The notes under the pieces were generated by a model. That model had not been told where the DNA came from, ran no database searches, and saw only the letters and a list, made by a program, of their open reading frames with translations. From Forficula auricularia (taxonomy: Eukaryota > Arthropoda > Insecta > Dermaptera > Forficulidae), in assembly GCA_024734495.1 (NCBI GenBank), contig JALMQS010000070.1:11566572-11630571 (forward strand): a DNA stretch of 64,000 nt, given 5' to 3'. A program made the position numbers and the translations under genes. Shown here piece after piece: positions 19,440-31,269 of this stretch (positions within the stretch are counted from its first letter, which is position 1; each line of letters starts with the position of its first letter).

Positions 19440-22160
19440 AGAATATGCTCTCGGAGATTCTATGAAGATTTCTGCTTGCAAGCATTTTTATTTTCCCTCT
19501 CTCTCTCGATCCTATTATAAGATTCTATACTGCAAAAAATATATCTAAAAAAAAAAAATTAATCCTCAAATACTATTGAATTCTATAAGGATAAACATAC
19601 AAATTGAATTTTTTAAATTGCAAAAATTTAATTCCCATATATAATTGCAGGAAAAAAGTACAACTTTTTCAATATTCTGTATGCTTTCTGACCTTTCGGT
19701 GAATTAATAATTTTAAATGATATTATCTAAATCTGATTATTAATTTCGATTTAATATTTTCTTACGTATAGTCAAAAGGCTGTTCTTAAAATAATAGAAA
19801 TTAAGAAATTAATCTCTACTAGTATGAAACAGGTATGAACTTGAATTGGCATCCTTGAAATGCCTTAGGTCTAAAAGAAGAGGGATCATCTTATCTATTT
19901 CCTTCCTTGATTAGAATCGTTCACTCCCACATTTATTAAATAAATAATAAATAAAAGTGGAAACTTCCAGTATTTCCGCTAGAGACGCCCTTATAATTAT
20001 TTAATAAAAAACCTAAATACCATATGAAATTTATTTACGCCTATATTAAATATAACATCGCCTTAAAACCTTAATAAAAATATTCAAAAAATGATGTTTT
20101 ATGAACTTTTTAACCAGAAGTTATAACCTAAAACCCCAAAATCTACTAAGTTCTCTGTTTTGGAAAGACAAATATTTTATTATAAAAAGAACTTTCTACG
20201 ACTTTTCGTTCTTTAGTTATCTTGGATATTTGAATCCAGACATACAGACAGAATACAGAAATAATATTTCTCCACGGTTCAGATATTTATCTATCAATAA
20301 TTAGTAGAGATTGTGGTGTTGGTGCAATGTGATTATCTGGGTATTTAAGGTATTTATCTATCTACTCTTATTAATCGAGCAAAAATTGTATATTTGTTTT
20401 TGTATATATATTTGTTTATATATTTGTATCTTGGTTATATTTTGAAAACGACTCTACCGATTTTGATGAAATTCACGGGTTAGGGGGTTTTTGGGGTGAC
20501 AATTCGATCTGTCACGGTCTCATCTTCGACAAAATTGTTTTTGATGGGTTTTTTCGTAATCAAATTAATTATTCTCAGGTAGACAAATCCCATTCTTAGG
20601 GTTTTAAAAAAGGTTACTCTTTTCCTTTTGTACCCAGGCAGACAATGGGTTGCCTTAATTCATTGTTCTAAAAGGCCTTGAAGAAGTATTGTGATTGTGG
20701 AATTTTAAGATATTTTGTTCTCCCTAAACGTTCGAAATATTAATAAACGTTTTATAATTGTTTTTATAAAGAGGTTTATTTATTTAATAGAATAAAAAAT
20801 AATCAAGAATTTATTTAAAAATATATTTCGCATAAGCAGGTCTCAATTTTCTGAAAAAACAACACATTTTGATAGGTTTTATTTATTAACAATTGGATGA
20901 ATAAAAATGAATCATATGGTTGAATCAAAACAGGTGCAGGAGGTGGGGTGCAGTGGTTGGGAATCCGGGGGTAGGGCGAGGTTTCGGGGGTGGGGTCAAG
21001 CGGGGGTGGGGGGAGGGTACAGTGGGTGAATACTATATATATTTGTATTTTTTTTAATTTGAAAACGGCTTTCAAATAAAAATCGACCTTTTTATCAGAA
21101 TTTTAAATTAAAAATAATATTAAAATAATGGTTTTAACTGAAGGAAGAAGTTACCGAGCATCTCTCGGTGCCTCCAGGTACTTTTAAACAAAATGAGCAA
21201 AAAATTTTTTTGACCGAATTAAATACTATGCTCGCCCGGTAGGCAGGTTTCAGTAGCAGGCAGATGGTCAGGTTAATTAGGTATCTATTATTATTATTAT
21301 TAGCCCTGTTAGGTTAAGTCCAAGGACATCGCTTATTTTACCTATTACAATAATTCCATATAGTAGCAGTTTAAGCTTGAAAAAGTTAATTTTTAACTAG
21401 TGCTTAATATTATTGAATAAAAACAATAATTTTAAATCATAGACATAAATTATCATTAATAGAGATCAGGTAATTAATTATTTATTTATATTTTATGATT
21501 AGAATTATTATATATTAATTCTCGGATTAAAAGCAAATACTATTAGTGGACTTTAAAATAAATAAATTGATTAATTTAATCAATTAAAATTAAAATAAAG
21601 TAAAAAAACATGTTTGTTCAACTAATCATATCAATCCCTGATAATCTCAATAAAATTATTCAAAAAAGGTGTTTTTATTAAATATTATTCTGGTGAGAAG
21701 GTATAATAGGCTCTTAAAGGCCTGAAAAGAAAAAAGAGGAATTATTTATGAGCGGAGATGAAGTCAAAAGTAGTGAATCTCTTTTCTGAATCCCATCCAA
21801 GGTGGCAAGAGAATGCTTGGAGGCCTCTCTCCAAAGATTTGAGCCATATTCTTCTAGACAGGAGCGAATTTATACATGATAAAAAGTTGATTGGCCATAA
21901 AATAGCGTCTGGATTTGAAGAGAAAGCCAAACTTACTCACAGGAATCAGAATCAGACAGGATTTGGTAATTCCAAGAGAAATTAGACCCAAGGGTGTGAC
22001 CGAACATTCATATATTATTACCAGGAATTTAGAATAAAATGAGATGTCTGATGCGCCTATATATTAGGCAACATTGTGTTTTGATCTAATTAAAATTAAC
22101 CAACTACCAAGATCCCCAATTTTTAAGTTTATATTTGAGAATCAGAAGTTCTTAAGTTTT
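19440..22160. other. AT-rich DNA with dispersed repeat copies
   Basis: About 19,785-20,310 is one of the better copies of a dispersed repeat (landmarks AACTTTCTACGACTTTTCGT, TTTGAATCCAGACATACAGA, ATTAGTAGAGATTGTGGTGT). About 20,450-20,580 belongs to a second family (TTTTGATGAAATTCACGGGT), also seen near 28.45 and 44.58 kb. A C-rich minus-strand stretch (20,940-21,020) translates to a proline-rich ORF of no credible function. No gene is supported; the two overlapping ORFs near 21,742-21,985 lack motifs. Confidence 0.45.
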
Positions 22161-22164
22161 TTCA

Positions 22165-22350
22165 TTTATTTATTTTTTTAATATAATACTATAATCAGTA
22201 GAAATTCAGTATAATAAGTTTGTCAGATTATAGCCGGTTAAATTTCATTTTACCGCAAGTGGGGCTTGAACTTGGGCCTCCCACTCAAACATGGTCATCA
22301 TGGCCACGATAATGAACCAGTAACGCTACGCACATTATCAACCTGACTCG
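22165..22350 (-). mobile_element. tRNA-derived SINE
   Basis: On the minus strand: A-box-like TGCGTAGCGTTACTGGTT, then an anticodon-arm-like region, then B-box CAAGTTCAAGCCCC within a T-arm-like hairpin. The body continues through AACCGGCTATAATCTGACAA to an A/T-rich end. Differences from the 2.2-kb and 61.9-kb SINEs in every box indicate a separate family or an old copy. The non-tRNA tail argues against a functional tRNA gene. Confidence 0.6.
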
Positions 22351-22544
22351 CAAGTTCTAAAATTAAAGAGTCCAAATTTCAATTAATTTGTTCCATTGTA
22401 AATACAAACATTTTATAACCAGAAAGATCTTTCTAGGATTTTTGTTCTTGAGTTATAGATATATCTGTAAAAAGTATTTATGGTCCGATTTGGCCCAAAA
22501 TATAGATAAACCACCTGAAGCACCAAACAAAAATATGGTGTGAA

Positions 22545-22835
22545 TATAGTTTTGATACATTCAGTGATTTAGGCGTGGGTCTATTTCATAACTATTTTTT
22601 TTTTTTTTTTTTTTTTGAAAAAAAAGTTTTTATTTCCAAATTAAAATTTACATAATTATTTTTTTATTTTACAATTATTTATATCGAGCAATAAACTCCC
22701 TACCCATCTCCATATTTACAATAATTTTCTCTTAAATTTCATATCTATCTATCTATATTATATAAAATCCTTGGTGCGTATGTATGAAATAGACCCACGC
22801 CTAATCCACTGAAAGTATCGTAAGCTCGGGCTTTT
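22545..22835. mobile_element. Foldback with internal poly-T tract
   Basis: Short arms: ATTCAGTGATTTAGGCGTGG GTCTATTTCAT on the left and ATGAAATAGACCCACGCC...CACTGAAAG on the right. Just inside the left arm is a T-run of about 22 (22,590-22,612), possibly the tail of a retroposed insertion. The inside is AT-rich and non-coding. Confidence 0.65.
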
Positions 22836-22839
22836 GACA

Positions 22840-23335
22840 TTTGACATCACTTTTAGGGTAAAAATTCAAGTGTTGGCAACACTGGAAATACCCTTCATTT
22901 TACATAATATCAGTTTTGGGGTGTTTTCTTAAATTTTGGCCTTTCTAGGGGTTTTTGGTATCACTCTTAGGAAGAAAAAAATTTGCTTTTGGGCACAACG
23001 AAACCCCAAAATAGATAGAAATTTAAATATCTTTAAATTAGAGTTGGATTAAATTAAATATATTTAATTAAAATTCAGTTAAACAAAATTATATTTTAAA
23101 CAAACTTTTGGCTGTCTCGAGACGCTGCCCGCCAGGGCCACCAGCCCGGAGGGCCAAGCTGCTGAGGGCATGCCGAAGATGCCTTCTTGCGCAGGTTGTA
23201 GCCTATAAAAATAATTATTCAAGTTAATAATTAAAGAACTCTAGGGGTCTCTATAAAACAGCTAAAACTTGCACTACATAAGTAGTAGAAAGCAGTATTT
23301 TTAATTAACAATAAGAATAACAACTTTATAAGTAT
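22840..23335. other. AT-rich DNA with a GC-rich patch
   Basis: A GC-rich patch (about 23,112-23,205, GCTGTCTCGAGACGCTGCCC...) interrupts AT-rich sequence. I cannot assign it: there is no ORF, inverted terminus or RNA fold that I can defend. Confidence 0.35.
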
Positions 23336-23339
23336 CTCG

Positions 23340-23415
23340 TTTAATAGGATGAAGCAGAAATCGAACCTGCGCCCTCACAATGGCATTTCACCCCTTTAGA
23401 AAGTCTCCTGGGGCT
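23340..23415 (-). mobile_element. tRNA-like fragment, probably SINE-derived
   Basis: The minus strand reads GCAGGTTCGATTTCTGC, a perfect T-arm with B-box, followed by TTCATCCT, which could be the 3' acceptor strand. Upstream AGGAGACTTTCTAAAGGGGT is a poor A-box. It may be a decayed tRNA or a SINE head. There is no intact cloverleaf. Confidence 0.4.
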
Positions 23416-23419
23416 TGTT

Positions 23420-24415
23420 TCTTTACAGACCTTTTTTTTCATGAATTATCTATGTATTTTCGAAAAGTTATATTTATATATAGAAACATATATAAGAAAA
23501 GAACATGAACAAATATTAATTTAAAGTTTTCGAAAGAAGATATAATATTTATATACTAAATAGGGAGCGTTATATATTTAGAATATTTTAAAAACTTTTT
23601 GTTCAAGTTATTGCAGCTGATGGTGGAAATATAAAACATACAAAACGAATAATGATAATATTATTATTATTATTTCTATATAAAGATTTTTGAAATTTTC
23701 TCCAAGTGGAAATCTAAATTATAAATTGGATGATAAATTTTCGAGAATCATTATGGTTTTATTGTTGAAAATTTTGGATTTTTTTTAAGTTTAGAATTAG
23801 TATAGCTTATGAAGTTAGGAATGGAGATCGTATTTTTGTGAAATTTCATATAGTTCCATATAATTTGCCTCTTTTTTAAGCAGTTCCATATATCTTTTCG
23901 AATTAGTGCATTTAGACGGAATTATTCCAATTTTTTTTTTATTTTTTTTTTTTACACTTTTGTCCGAATTTTAGTGAACTCAATTAAATATTTTCTATAT
24001 ACCATATATATAAAAAGATAATGTGTCGTTGCATTCATTGATTCATTCAGTCATTTCATTTATCCACTCACGGCCCAAACCGTTGGACCTAGAATGATGA
24101 AATTTGAATTGTATATTCTTTTTACGATTATGGGTGTGCTAAGAAGAGATTTTTTTTAAATTCGAACCCTAAAGGGGGAAAGGGCCCCAAAATGTGTTTT
24201 CAGGGTTTTTCAGTATCTAATAAGATATGGTTTTAGCTTACAAAGATGAATCATTGAAATGCGTAAAAAATATTTGGGTATTTTGTTCTATTTGGCGCCG
24301 AAAGGGACTAGTATAGTCATTTTGGGGTAAATTTTTGAAATTTTTGAAGTGTTCTATCTCCTCGCGTTTTTAAGTTTTAGCATTCAATTTTGGAATATAT
24401 GTTTATTGATGATTG
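23420..24415. other. AT-rich DNA without recognisable gene
   Basis: Contains a fragment (about 24,000-24,190) with CAAACCGTTGGACCTAGAAT, a phrase common in dispersed insect repeats. Nothing else is assignable. Confidence 0.4.
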
Positions 24416-24417
24416 AA

Positions 24418-24600
24418 GTAGACAATAAAAGAGTGTATCTTCTGCTGAAATTATAAATTTTAAATTTATTTATAACGAGATTATAATTCCTGTTAATCAA
24501 TTGTAATAGACTGATGAAGAGGGCTATAGTTTCGTTACAAATAAATTAAAAATGTAATAATTCCAGCAGAAGACATACTCTTTTATTGTCTCCTTCAATA
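24418..24600. mobile_element. FB-2 foldback, copy 2
   Basis: Termini GACAATAAAAGAGTGTATCT and complement TACTCTTTTATTGTC, arms with TCTTCTGCTGAAATTATAAA. It is the sister of the 10,025-10,225 element. Its internal CTGATGAAGAGGGCTATAGTTTCGTT has lost the closing half of the hairpin, so the structured motif is broken here. Confidence 0.75.
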
Positions 24601-24649
24601 TATAAAAATTCTGCTTCTCTCGGCAAAAAGAAACTTTATTGATGAACTA

Positions 24650-25175
24650 TCTCGAGAGAGAAGTCAAAAAGTTGTTCCTAGAATAATAGAAATTAAGAAA
24701 CTAATCTCTAATAATGTGAAACAGGTCTGGACTTGTATTTGGCATCTCTCCAATTCCTTAGTCCTTTTTAATCATTTTCCTCAATTAGATTCTAATGAAA
24801 GAATCGCCCACTCGCACATTTATTAAATAACAAAAAGGTGAAAATTTATAAGCAATTAATAATAAACTTCACTTGTTTGTTTATGCCTATATTATAACAT
24901 CGTCTCAAGAGAATCATTCAAAAAAAATGAAGTTTACTGCATTTTTGAACCAGTCGTTTTAAAGACCAAAATCTAATCAGTTGTCGGCTTTAAAATTACA
25001 AACATTTTAGCATAAGAACAAACTTTCTACGACTTTTCGTTATCCTTGAGTTGCTGACACATACATAAACAGGAGAAAAATCATGGTCGAAAATGATTTT
25101 TCTTCACGTTCTAGACATTTTTCAACACAATGAGAAAAAATTAAAGGAATTAATTCTAGGCTCGCCCGGACGATA
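24650..25175 (+). repeat. Dispersed repeat copy
   Basis: Shares a series of landmarks with 19,785-20,310 and 35,400-35,670 (AACTTTCTACGACTTTTCGT, AAATCATGGTCGAAAATGAT, CGTTCTAGACATTTTTCAA, TAGGCTCGCCCGGA). No ORF or terminal inverted repeats are seen, so the element class is unknown. Confidence 0.6.
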
Positions 25176-25179
25176 CATT

Positions 25180-25905
25180 TATTAAACATTTTAATAGAAA
25201 AAGTTGCTTAGGTGGATTAAAAATTATTAAACCCAACCAGATCATCATTAAGCGAATGTTGACCTAATATCTCAATCAATTAATTAAGAAAGCTTCAATA
25301 TATGTTCTTATCCCCTAAAGGGCTATAAAAAACAGCAACAAATATGGTAATATTGTAGTAAAATAAATCAATTTTGAAAAAAATAAAATTAATATAGAAT
25401 ATTTTTATGTACGTTCATAAAATAGTATATTGTGATGTTCCCTTTTATTCGCCTTTTTTTGATAATGAACGAGCATAATACGTAATAACAATAGAAGTTA
25501 AAGAGGGCTATTTGGCGTGAATTTAATTTAATGTTATACATAATAAAATATCCACCCACCCACACATGTATGTATAATTTTATCTACTCTACTATTCATA
25601 ATATAATTTCGGTTATAATTTACATTAATATATAGGTATATTTTTTTATATTCATATACATTAAGTTAGTAATGGAAAAAATAAAAAATGATTAATAAAA
25701 TAGTCTACGCTATATGTGATGTAGTCATTGGCGTAGTTAAAGAGTTGTCCTAGGGGGGGAATCCGGTCAGCTGATTAGCCACCATAAAGTTTCAATTAAA
25801 ATTATAAGATTTATTAGTTTTTAAGAAAATGGTAAAAAGCTAGAAAACCGTAACAAATGACTGACTCTCTGATGCCGGGTGACCTGCGACTCAGCGTCTT
25901 GATAA
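25180..25905. other. AT-rich DNA without recognisable gene
   Basis: Nothing assignable on either strand. Confidence 0.4.
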
Positions 25906-25908
25906 AAT

Positions 25909-26999
25909 AGACCAAAATAATTATAAATGAAAACTAAATCGATCTTATTTTATCGATTTCTTCTGTCTGAAGGTTAACAGTATGTGTATTATATAAAGAA
26001 TAGCATTTTGATTAAGAATTTTTAGTTTAAAAGAAATTGTATGAAAAGATACAATTTCTTCCCACCCGGGAGCGAATCAACTAGAAATGGCCAAAAATTT
26101 TATTTTTTTTCTCATTAGATATTTATTCAAATCTATTTAAATTTAGTATCTGTGTGTTATTTTCATTTATTTTTTATATCGGATAATTATTATTAGGAAA
26201 TTTGCATTTTAAAGGGTAGTTCATTTGAAGTCCAATTTAAAAAAATGCTAATAACTCCGTAGAAAATTTTATAAAAAAATATAAAATTAATAGATATTAT
26301 AAAACAATTAATTATGAATCATTGAAGACCATTTTGAACGAAATCGATTGGGTGCTTTTTGAGGAAATTGTCAAAAACCATCTGAACCGTCAAAAAACGA
26401 TGTTTTTTGAAAGCACGAGATGAGTTTGAAAAAAGCTAAAAAAGTCATATGAAACGAAACATTGACTTTTGACATGGAGGTGAATTTTAAAATGTTCCTA
26501 AAACGGCCTTTCATGGACGGTTTTCGGGGTTTTTGACGATTTTCTCGAAAAGTGCCCAATCGATTTCGTTCAAAATGGTATTAAATGATTCAAGATTAAT
26601 TGTTTTATAAAATTTATTAATTTTATATTTAAAAAAAAAAAATCAACGGAGTTGTAGGCGTTTTTTCAAATTGGACTTCAAATAAACTACCCTTTAAAAT
26701 GCAAATTTCCTAATAATAATTATTTGATATAAAAAATAAATGAAAATAACACACAGATATGAAATTTCAATAAATTTCAATAAATATCTAATAAGAAAAA
26801 AATAAAACTGTTGGCTATTTCTAGTTGATTCGCTTTCGGAGAGAAGAAATTGAATCTGTTCATACAATTTCTTTTAAACCACAAAATTCTTAATCAAAAT
26901 GATGTTTTCTTATATAATAGACATACTGTGAACATTAATACAGATGAAATCGATAAAATAAGATCGATTTCTTTTTCATTTATAATTAATTTGGTCTGT
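25909..26999. mobile_element. 1.1-kb palindrome
   Basis: Arms of about 500 bp (25,909-26,420 and about 26,515-26,999) run from ACCAAAATAATTATAAATGA to the centre near 26,460. Landmarks include AAAGGGTAGTTCATTTGAAG / CTTCAAATAAACTACCCTTT and TTTTGAACGAAATCGATTGG with its complement. The arms differ at many single positions and small indels, so this is an old genuine inverted repeat and not a read artefact. The ORFs in it (26,371-26,559 minus; 26,850-27,185 plus) are arm sequence and not genes. Confidence 0.85.
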
Positions 27000-27009
27000 T
27001 ATATCCAGA

Positions 27010-29205
27010 GGATGTCTCATCATCAGACACCTTATTTGTCATTGATTCAAGTCCATTCACTCTACAATATTGGAATATTTTTTAACGCGCAAACTATTGA
27101 TCTTAGACATTTTACTTATATGAACTTTTCTGTTGGAAATGAAATCTTGTTTAATAAAGATCATTATATAAATTTGCGTAACTGAAAGGGTTAGGCAGTG
27201 ATGGAGAAATTTATGTTGAAAGTTAGATAAATCCTGCTCTAGAGGCTTAGATATTCTACATATTCAAAAACTCTAATGAAAAAACATTTTCATATTAATT
27301 TACTAAAATTAAGTTCATTATCTATAATTTGCTTCGCAGACTATTTAAATATCTAGAGAAGTGCCATATTCGATTCCGAGACTCGACGATTACTGTTGAG
27401 AGTATCCTGTTGTGATTATGTATACAAAATTTGCTTGAGTTTGGTACAAGAATTGTATTTTTTGACCCACCCTCACCCTCTAAATGATTTTATTAAATAT
27501 TAAATATAAAAGAGGGGCCAAGCAATAGTAACTTTAGAATCACACATTCCGTGGCGCCGCGATTTGAAGACGGATTCTTATAGAACTCGTCAAAATAAGA
27601 CGAAAATCAAGAATGGTGTAGGTTCTTGGTGAAACATATTTAAATAAAGTCAAGAAATTTTTTATAAAGTTATATAAAGTAAAGAAAATTTTAAAAAACT
27701 TTAAAATTTTAAAATTTTCTTTATATATATTTTTACATGTTCTATTTTTTAGTTACCAACATAATAAACTTCATTTCGTCTTCTAGGGGGGGGGGGTCAT
27801 AGCTGGGCACGCCCATGAGTAATGGCGAAATTTATGTGGAAAGTTAGGTAAATACTTCTCTAGTAAGTAACGAAATAATTTAATGAGAAATACATAAGTG
27901 ATGCCTCGTAATAATTGAGTTTCGATTTTTCTAGGGAGGGGGGAGGGCAATGAGTTTTGTAGGGGGAACTGAGCGCCTAACTACGTCCATGGTTGCTAGT
28001 TCAAAATTTAATTCTAATTTTGGACCAATAAAGATTGAGCCTGGATTGTGAATTGGAAGCTAATTTAAGAGAATTATTATGATTTTTACTTGGAAGAAAT
28101 GAATTATGTCAAATTTAATCCTTTTCCTGCAATGACTTAAAAATTTAGTTGCGGGCCTGTGTACCATATCCTTTACGGGTCCCTACATAAAGATAAGCTT
28201 AAAGTGGTCAAAAAGTATCTTTTTTTTATATAATGATATTGAAACAAGAAGAAGTTGCACCAAAAAGGTACAACTTCTGTAGTCCGCGGTGGACACTTGT
28301 ATCGTGATAATAAGAAGAGATTTATATTTATATTATATATATATTTATTTGTTTTATACCTAGTGAATGCTATTCTTACAATATTAAATGAGCAATTCTT
28401 TTATATATTATATACCTATATATAGAATCGGTTTCTCGAAAATTGGTCTAACGATTCCGATGAAAATCCCGTATTAGATTTTTTTGGGTCAACAAATCTA
28501 TCTGTTAGGGTCTCCTTGTCGAAAATTATTCACAAAATATTTTATTATTTAATAAACGTTATAAATGACTGTTTTTTAAATTATTATAATTATATTTAGG
28601 TATATACTTGCCATACTTATTAGGTATAGGAACCCTTCATATGCGAGTCCAACTTTCCACTTGGCCGCATTTTTTTTACTAATTTTTAATGGTGAAGCGA
28701 GTCGGAAGGAAAAATCCCGAATGACGTTTGAAGAAAAGGGTGAGAAGATAGTCTGACATGCATTGGGGTTGGTCGGGGTTGGGGTCGGAATCTACCCGGT
28801 CCGTTTTATGAGCGAGCTATAAGAAGTAAAGACAACCCCTTTAAGTGAACAACAACAAAAGGAGAATTCGCTAATAAAAGACAAAACTTCATTTTAACTA
28901 ACTGTAATAACAAAAACAGATCCGGAATTGTATTTTATATACTCTTTAAAGCAGAAGAACCCCCTCAGCCCCAAGCCACAAACGGGCGCGAAAGAGGTTT
29001 TGCAGGGGTTGATGAATAAATTAAATAATTTTTATTATTATTAATATGATTGTTAATATTTCGATAAAGGCAAAAAGTGATTTATATATTGAAATAATTT
29101 GCTGTATGATACATTATATAGTATATAGAAATCTAGTATGTCCCCTTTAAGATATTATATGAAGAAAATCACAATTACATTATCTACAGTATTGAAAAGG
29201 TGTAT
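27010..29205. other. AT-rich DNA with repeat fragments
   Basis: About 27,415-27,520 is a fragment of the GTCAAGTATTG foldback family (TTTGCTTGAGTTTGGTACAA...AAATATTAAATATAA). About 27,612-27,680 is a GGTTCTTGGTGAAACAT repeat end. A small hairpin GAAGTTGCACC / GGTACAACTTC lies at about 28,250-28,280. About 28,430-28,520 is a copy of the 20.45-kb repeat. No gene. Confidence 0.45.
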
Positions 29206-29208
29206 AAC

Positions 29209-29667
29209 TTTTTTTTAATGCAATCGAATGCAAGAAGGGGTGCACCAGTAAAGATGCAGCTCCTATGGATCTCGAAATACCCTTGCATTACCGAAGAGAA
29301 GGGAAAGTTGATTAAGTGAGAGGGTGTAGACGTAGGTGTCTATGCACCCAGGTTTTGAAGGTTTGAAGATTATAGGTGCTGGGAAAGATGGAGGCTGGGA
29401 GAGAGTTCCAGTTCCTTGAAGTCATGGGGATATATGTATTGGCGAATGAAGTGGTCCGGCACTTTTCTAATTTGACCGCGAAAGAGTGTTGGGAGTCGGC
29501 AAAACGCGTGCTAGGTGCAAAGCACCTGCCGTGATAGTATCTATAGAAAAGGGAAAGGGCAGAGACATTTCTTCGATGAGCCAGCGAGTCGAGGGAGTCG
29601 GTGAGGGTGGAATCGTCAATTAGCCTGACGGCTCGTTTCACTTCACTTGACTCAAAACGTAGTATAG
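29209..29667 (-). pseudogene. 5'-truncated LINE: C-terminal tail of reverse transcriptase ORF
   Basis: The conceptual product from about 29,667 reads ILRFESSEVKRAVRLIDDST, then SLAHRRNVSALSLFYRYYHG and finally RNWNSLPASIFPSTYNLQTF. This is the familiar C-terminal extension of jockey/CR1-type LINE polymerases (RAVRLI, LAHRR, YRYYHG, WNSLPxxxFP). The catalytic RT domain is missing. Downstream are a 3' region with TGCATTCGATTGCATT and a short A-tail (T-run on plus at about 29,209-29,217), marking the 3' end. The upstream end is cut by the hAT MITE at 29,675, so the coding frame cannot be followed further. This is a dead copy. Confidence 0.8.
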
Positions 29668-29674
29668 AGGCAAA

Positions 29675-29831
29675 CGAGAGGTGATTCGCGATTTGAATTA
29701 GATGTACACGTCTTTGAAATTATGTTTAATTATTTTAGTATTTAAAGTACTGGAATTTTTTGGAAATATTTGGAAATGAAAGTTGAAGTGGAAGTAGGTG
29801 TACACGATATTAGGTCGCGGTTCACCCCTCT
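29675..29831. mobile_element. hAT MITE, GAGGGGTGAACCGCG family, copy A
   Basis: 157 bp with termini CGAGAGGTGATTCGCG and CGCGGTTCACCCCTCT and a perfect 8-bp target duplication GAGGCAAA (29,667-29,674 and 29,832-29,839). It sits at the upstream edge of the LINE remnant. Two sister copies at 58,322 and 61,475 define the family. Non-coding. Confidence 0.9.
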
Positions 29832-29837
29832 GAGGCA

Positions 29838-30295
29838 AATTATATAATTTCAACATATTCTGATCAAGTATGCTAAAACGGCGTAAAAATGAAAAACAAA
29901 CTTAATTTGACTCGAAACGTTATAAAAAAAACAAACTATAAAATTTCATCAAATTCTGATCAAGCTTGCTAAAATGGTATTAATTATTATTTTTTTAATG
30001 AAAAAAAGCGACTTATTTTGACTCAAAACGTTCTAAAAAAACAAATTATAAAATTTAAATAAATTCCAATCAAATTTGCCAAAATGGCGTTAATGGATTT
30101 TTTAATGAAAAAGTGACTTAATTTAACTCGAAACAAATTATACAATTTAAACAAATTCTAATCAAGTTGGCCAAAATGGCGTTAATGAAAAAGTGACTTA
30201 ATTTGACTCGAAATGTTGTAAAAAAGCATATTATAAAATTTGAACAAATTCTGAGCAAGTTTGCAAAAAGAGTGTTAATTACATTTAGTTATAAG
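29838..30295. repeat. Diverged tandem array, about five units
   Basis: Units of roughly 75-110 bp share TATAAAATTTNAACAAATTC, then GATCAAGTTTGCNAAAATGG, CGTTAATGAAAAAGTGACTT and ATTTGACTCGAAACGTT. Copies differ by substitutions and by small deletions in the AT-rich spacer. The array abuts the right duplication of the hAT MITE. Confidence 0.75.
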
Positions 30296-30299
30296 CATA

Positions 30300-30764
30300 A
30301 AAAATAGTTAGGGATTGATTTGTAATCAATTAAGGATAAGAAATTAATAAACTGTCAATTGATTTCTAAATACAAGTAAGAAAGTTTTCCCATCGATGTG
30401 GACACCGAGAGAGTCAACCATGAAATGATTTGCCTGGCCAATGTGCATTTATCTTATTGATAAGCCGGGGGAACAGGAGAGGGAATTACTTTTGAAAAAC
30501 TTGTATAAAAATACTTATATTTGCTTCAAAATACATATCTAGATAACAAATCTGATTACATACCATTTCTACTTGAGAGGAGAGTGGGGGTGACCTACCC
30601 CTAAATTTTAAATAAAATTTATTTTAACGATTAATTAAAACTTTAAGATAAATCTAATTAAAATAAAAAAATTAGAAACATAATCTGATAATTAAATAGT
30701 GTGCACGGCACACGACTTATACTTATTCACAAATTATTAAATATAAAATTAATAAATAATATAC
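30300..30764. other. AT-rich DNA without recognisable gene
   Basis: Nothing assignable. Confidence 0.4.
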
Positions 30765-30770
30765 ACAGGA

Positions 30771-30846
30771 GTTTTTAGAGGGTTATAGTGGTGTTTCACA
30801 AGTAAATTACTTTTACTTGTGAAACACCACTATAACCCGTTAAAAA
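30771..30846. repeat. Short palindrome
   Basis: Arms of about 35 bp (GTTATAGTGGTGTTTCACAA and complement) meet at AAATTACTTTTAC. Likely a minimal foldback; non-coding. Confidence 0.75.
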
Positions 30847-31262
30847 ACTGTTGTGTTTAATAAAAATAATTTTTAAGAAAAAATAAAACCGACTTCAAAA
30901 AATTAAATGAAACAAATAAAATACACTAAAAGGTATAAAATAATTATTATCTTATTTAGTTACAACTAAACGACGGAATGTTAACATGAAATTACTTTTT
31001 GAAGTCGGTGCCAAACAAACTATATATATATATATATAAGCGAGCGTACCCGCCAAACGTACTAAGAAGGATACGTCGAGTCCGATTCATAAAAGGTATA
31101 TGTTTGGCACCGACTTCAAAAGTGGTTTCATGTTAATATTTCGTCGTTTGGTTGTAACTAAATAAGATAATAATTATTTTATACCTTTTAGTGTATTTTA
31201 TTTGTTGCATTTAATTTTTTTGAAGTCGGTTTTATTTTTTGATTAAAAATTATTTTTATACA
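30832..31262. mobile_element. Foldback with GAAGTCGGT ends
   Basis: Long arms (about 30,860-31,020 and 31,105-31,262). From the outside they run AAAAATAAAACCGACTTC, then the AAATACACTAAAAGGTATAA region, then GAAGTCGGTGCCAAACA, and back. The loop holds (TA)n at 31,021-31,038 and a short GC-richer patch. A relic of the same end (ACCGACTTCAAAAAAAGG) is at about 38,559. Confidence 0.75.
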
Positions 31263-31269
31263 CAGTGAG

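Noticed and set aside
26850..27185. 111-codon plus-strand ORF
   Set aside because: Its first part is the right arm of the 1.1-kb palindrome, and the remainder has no domain or coding bias that I can see.
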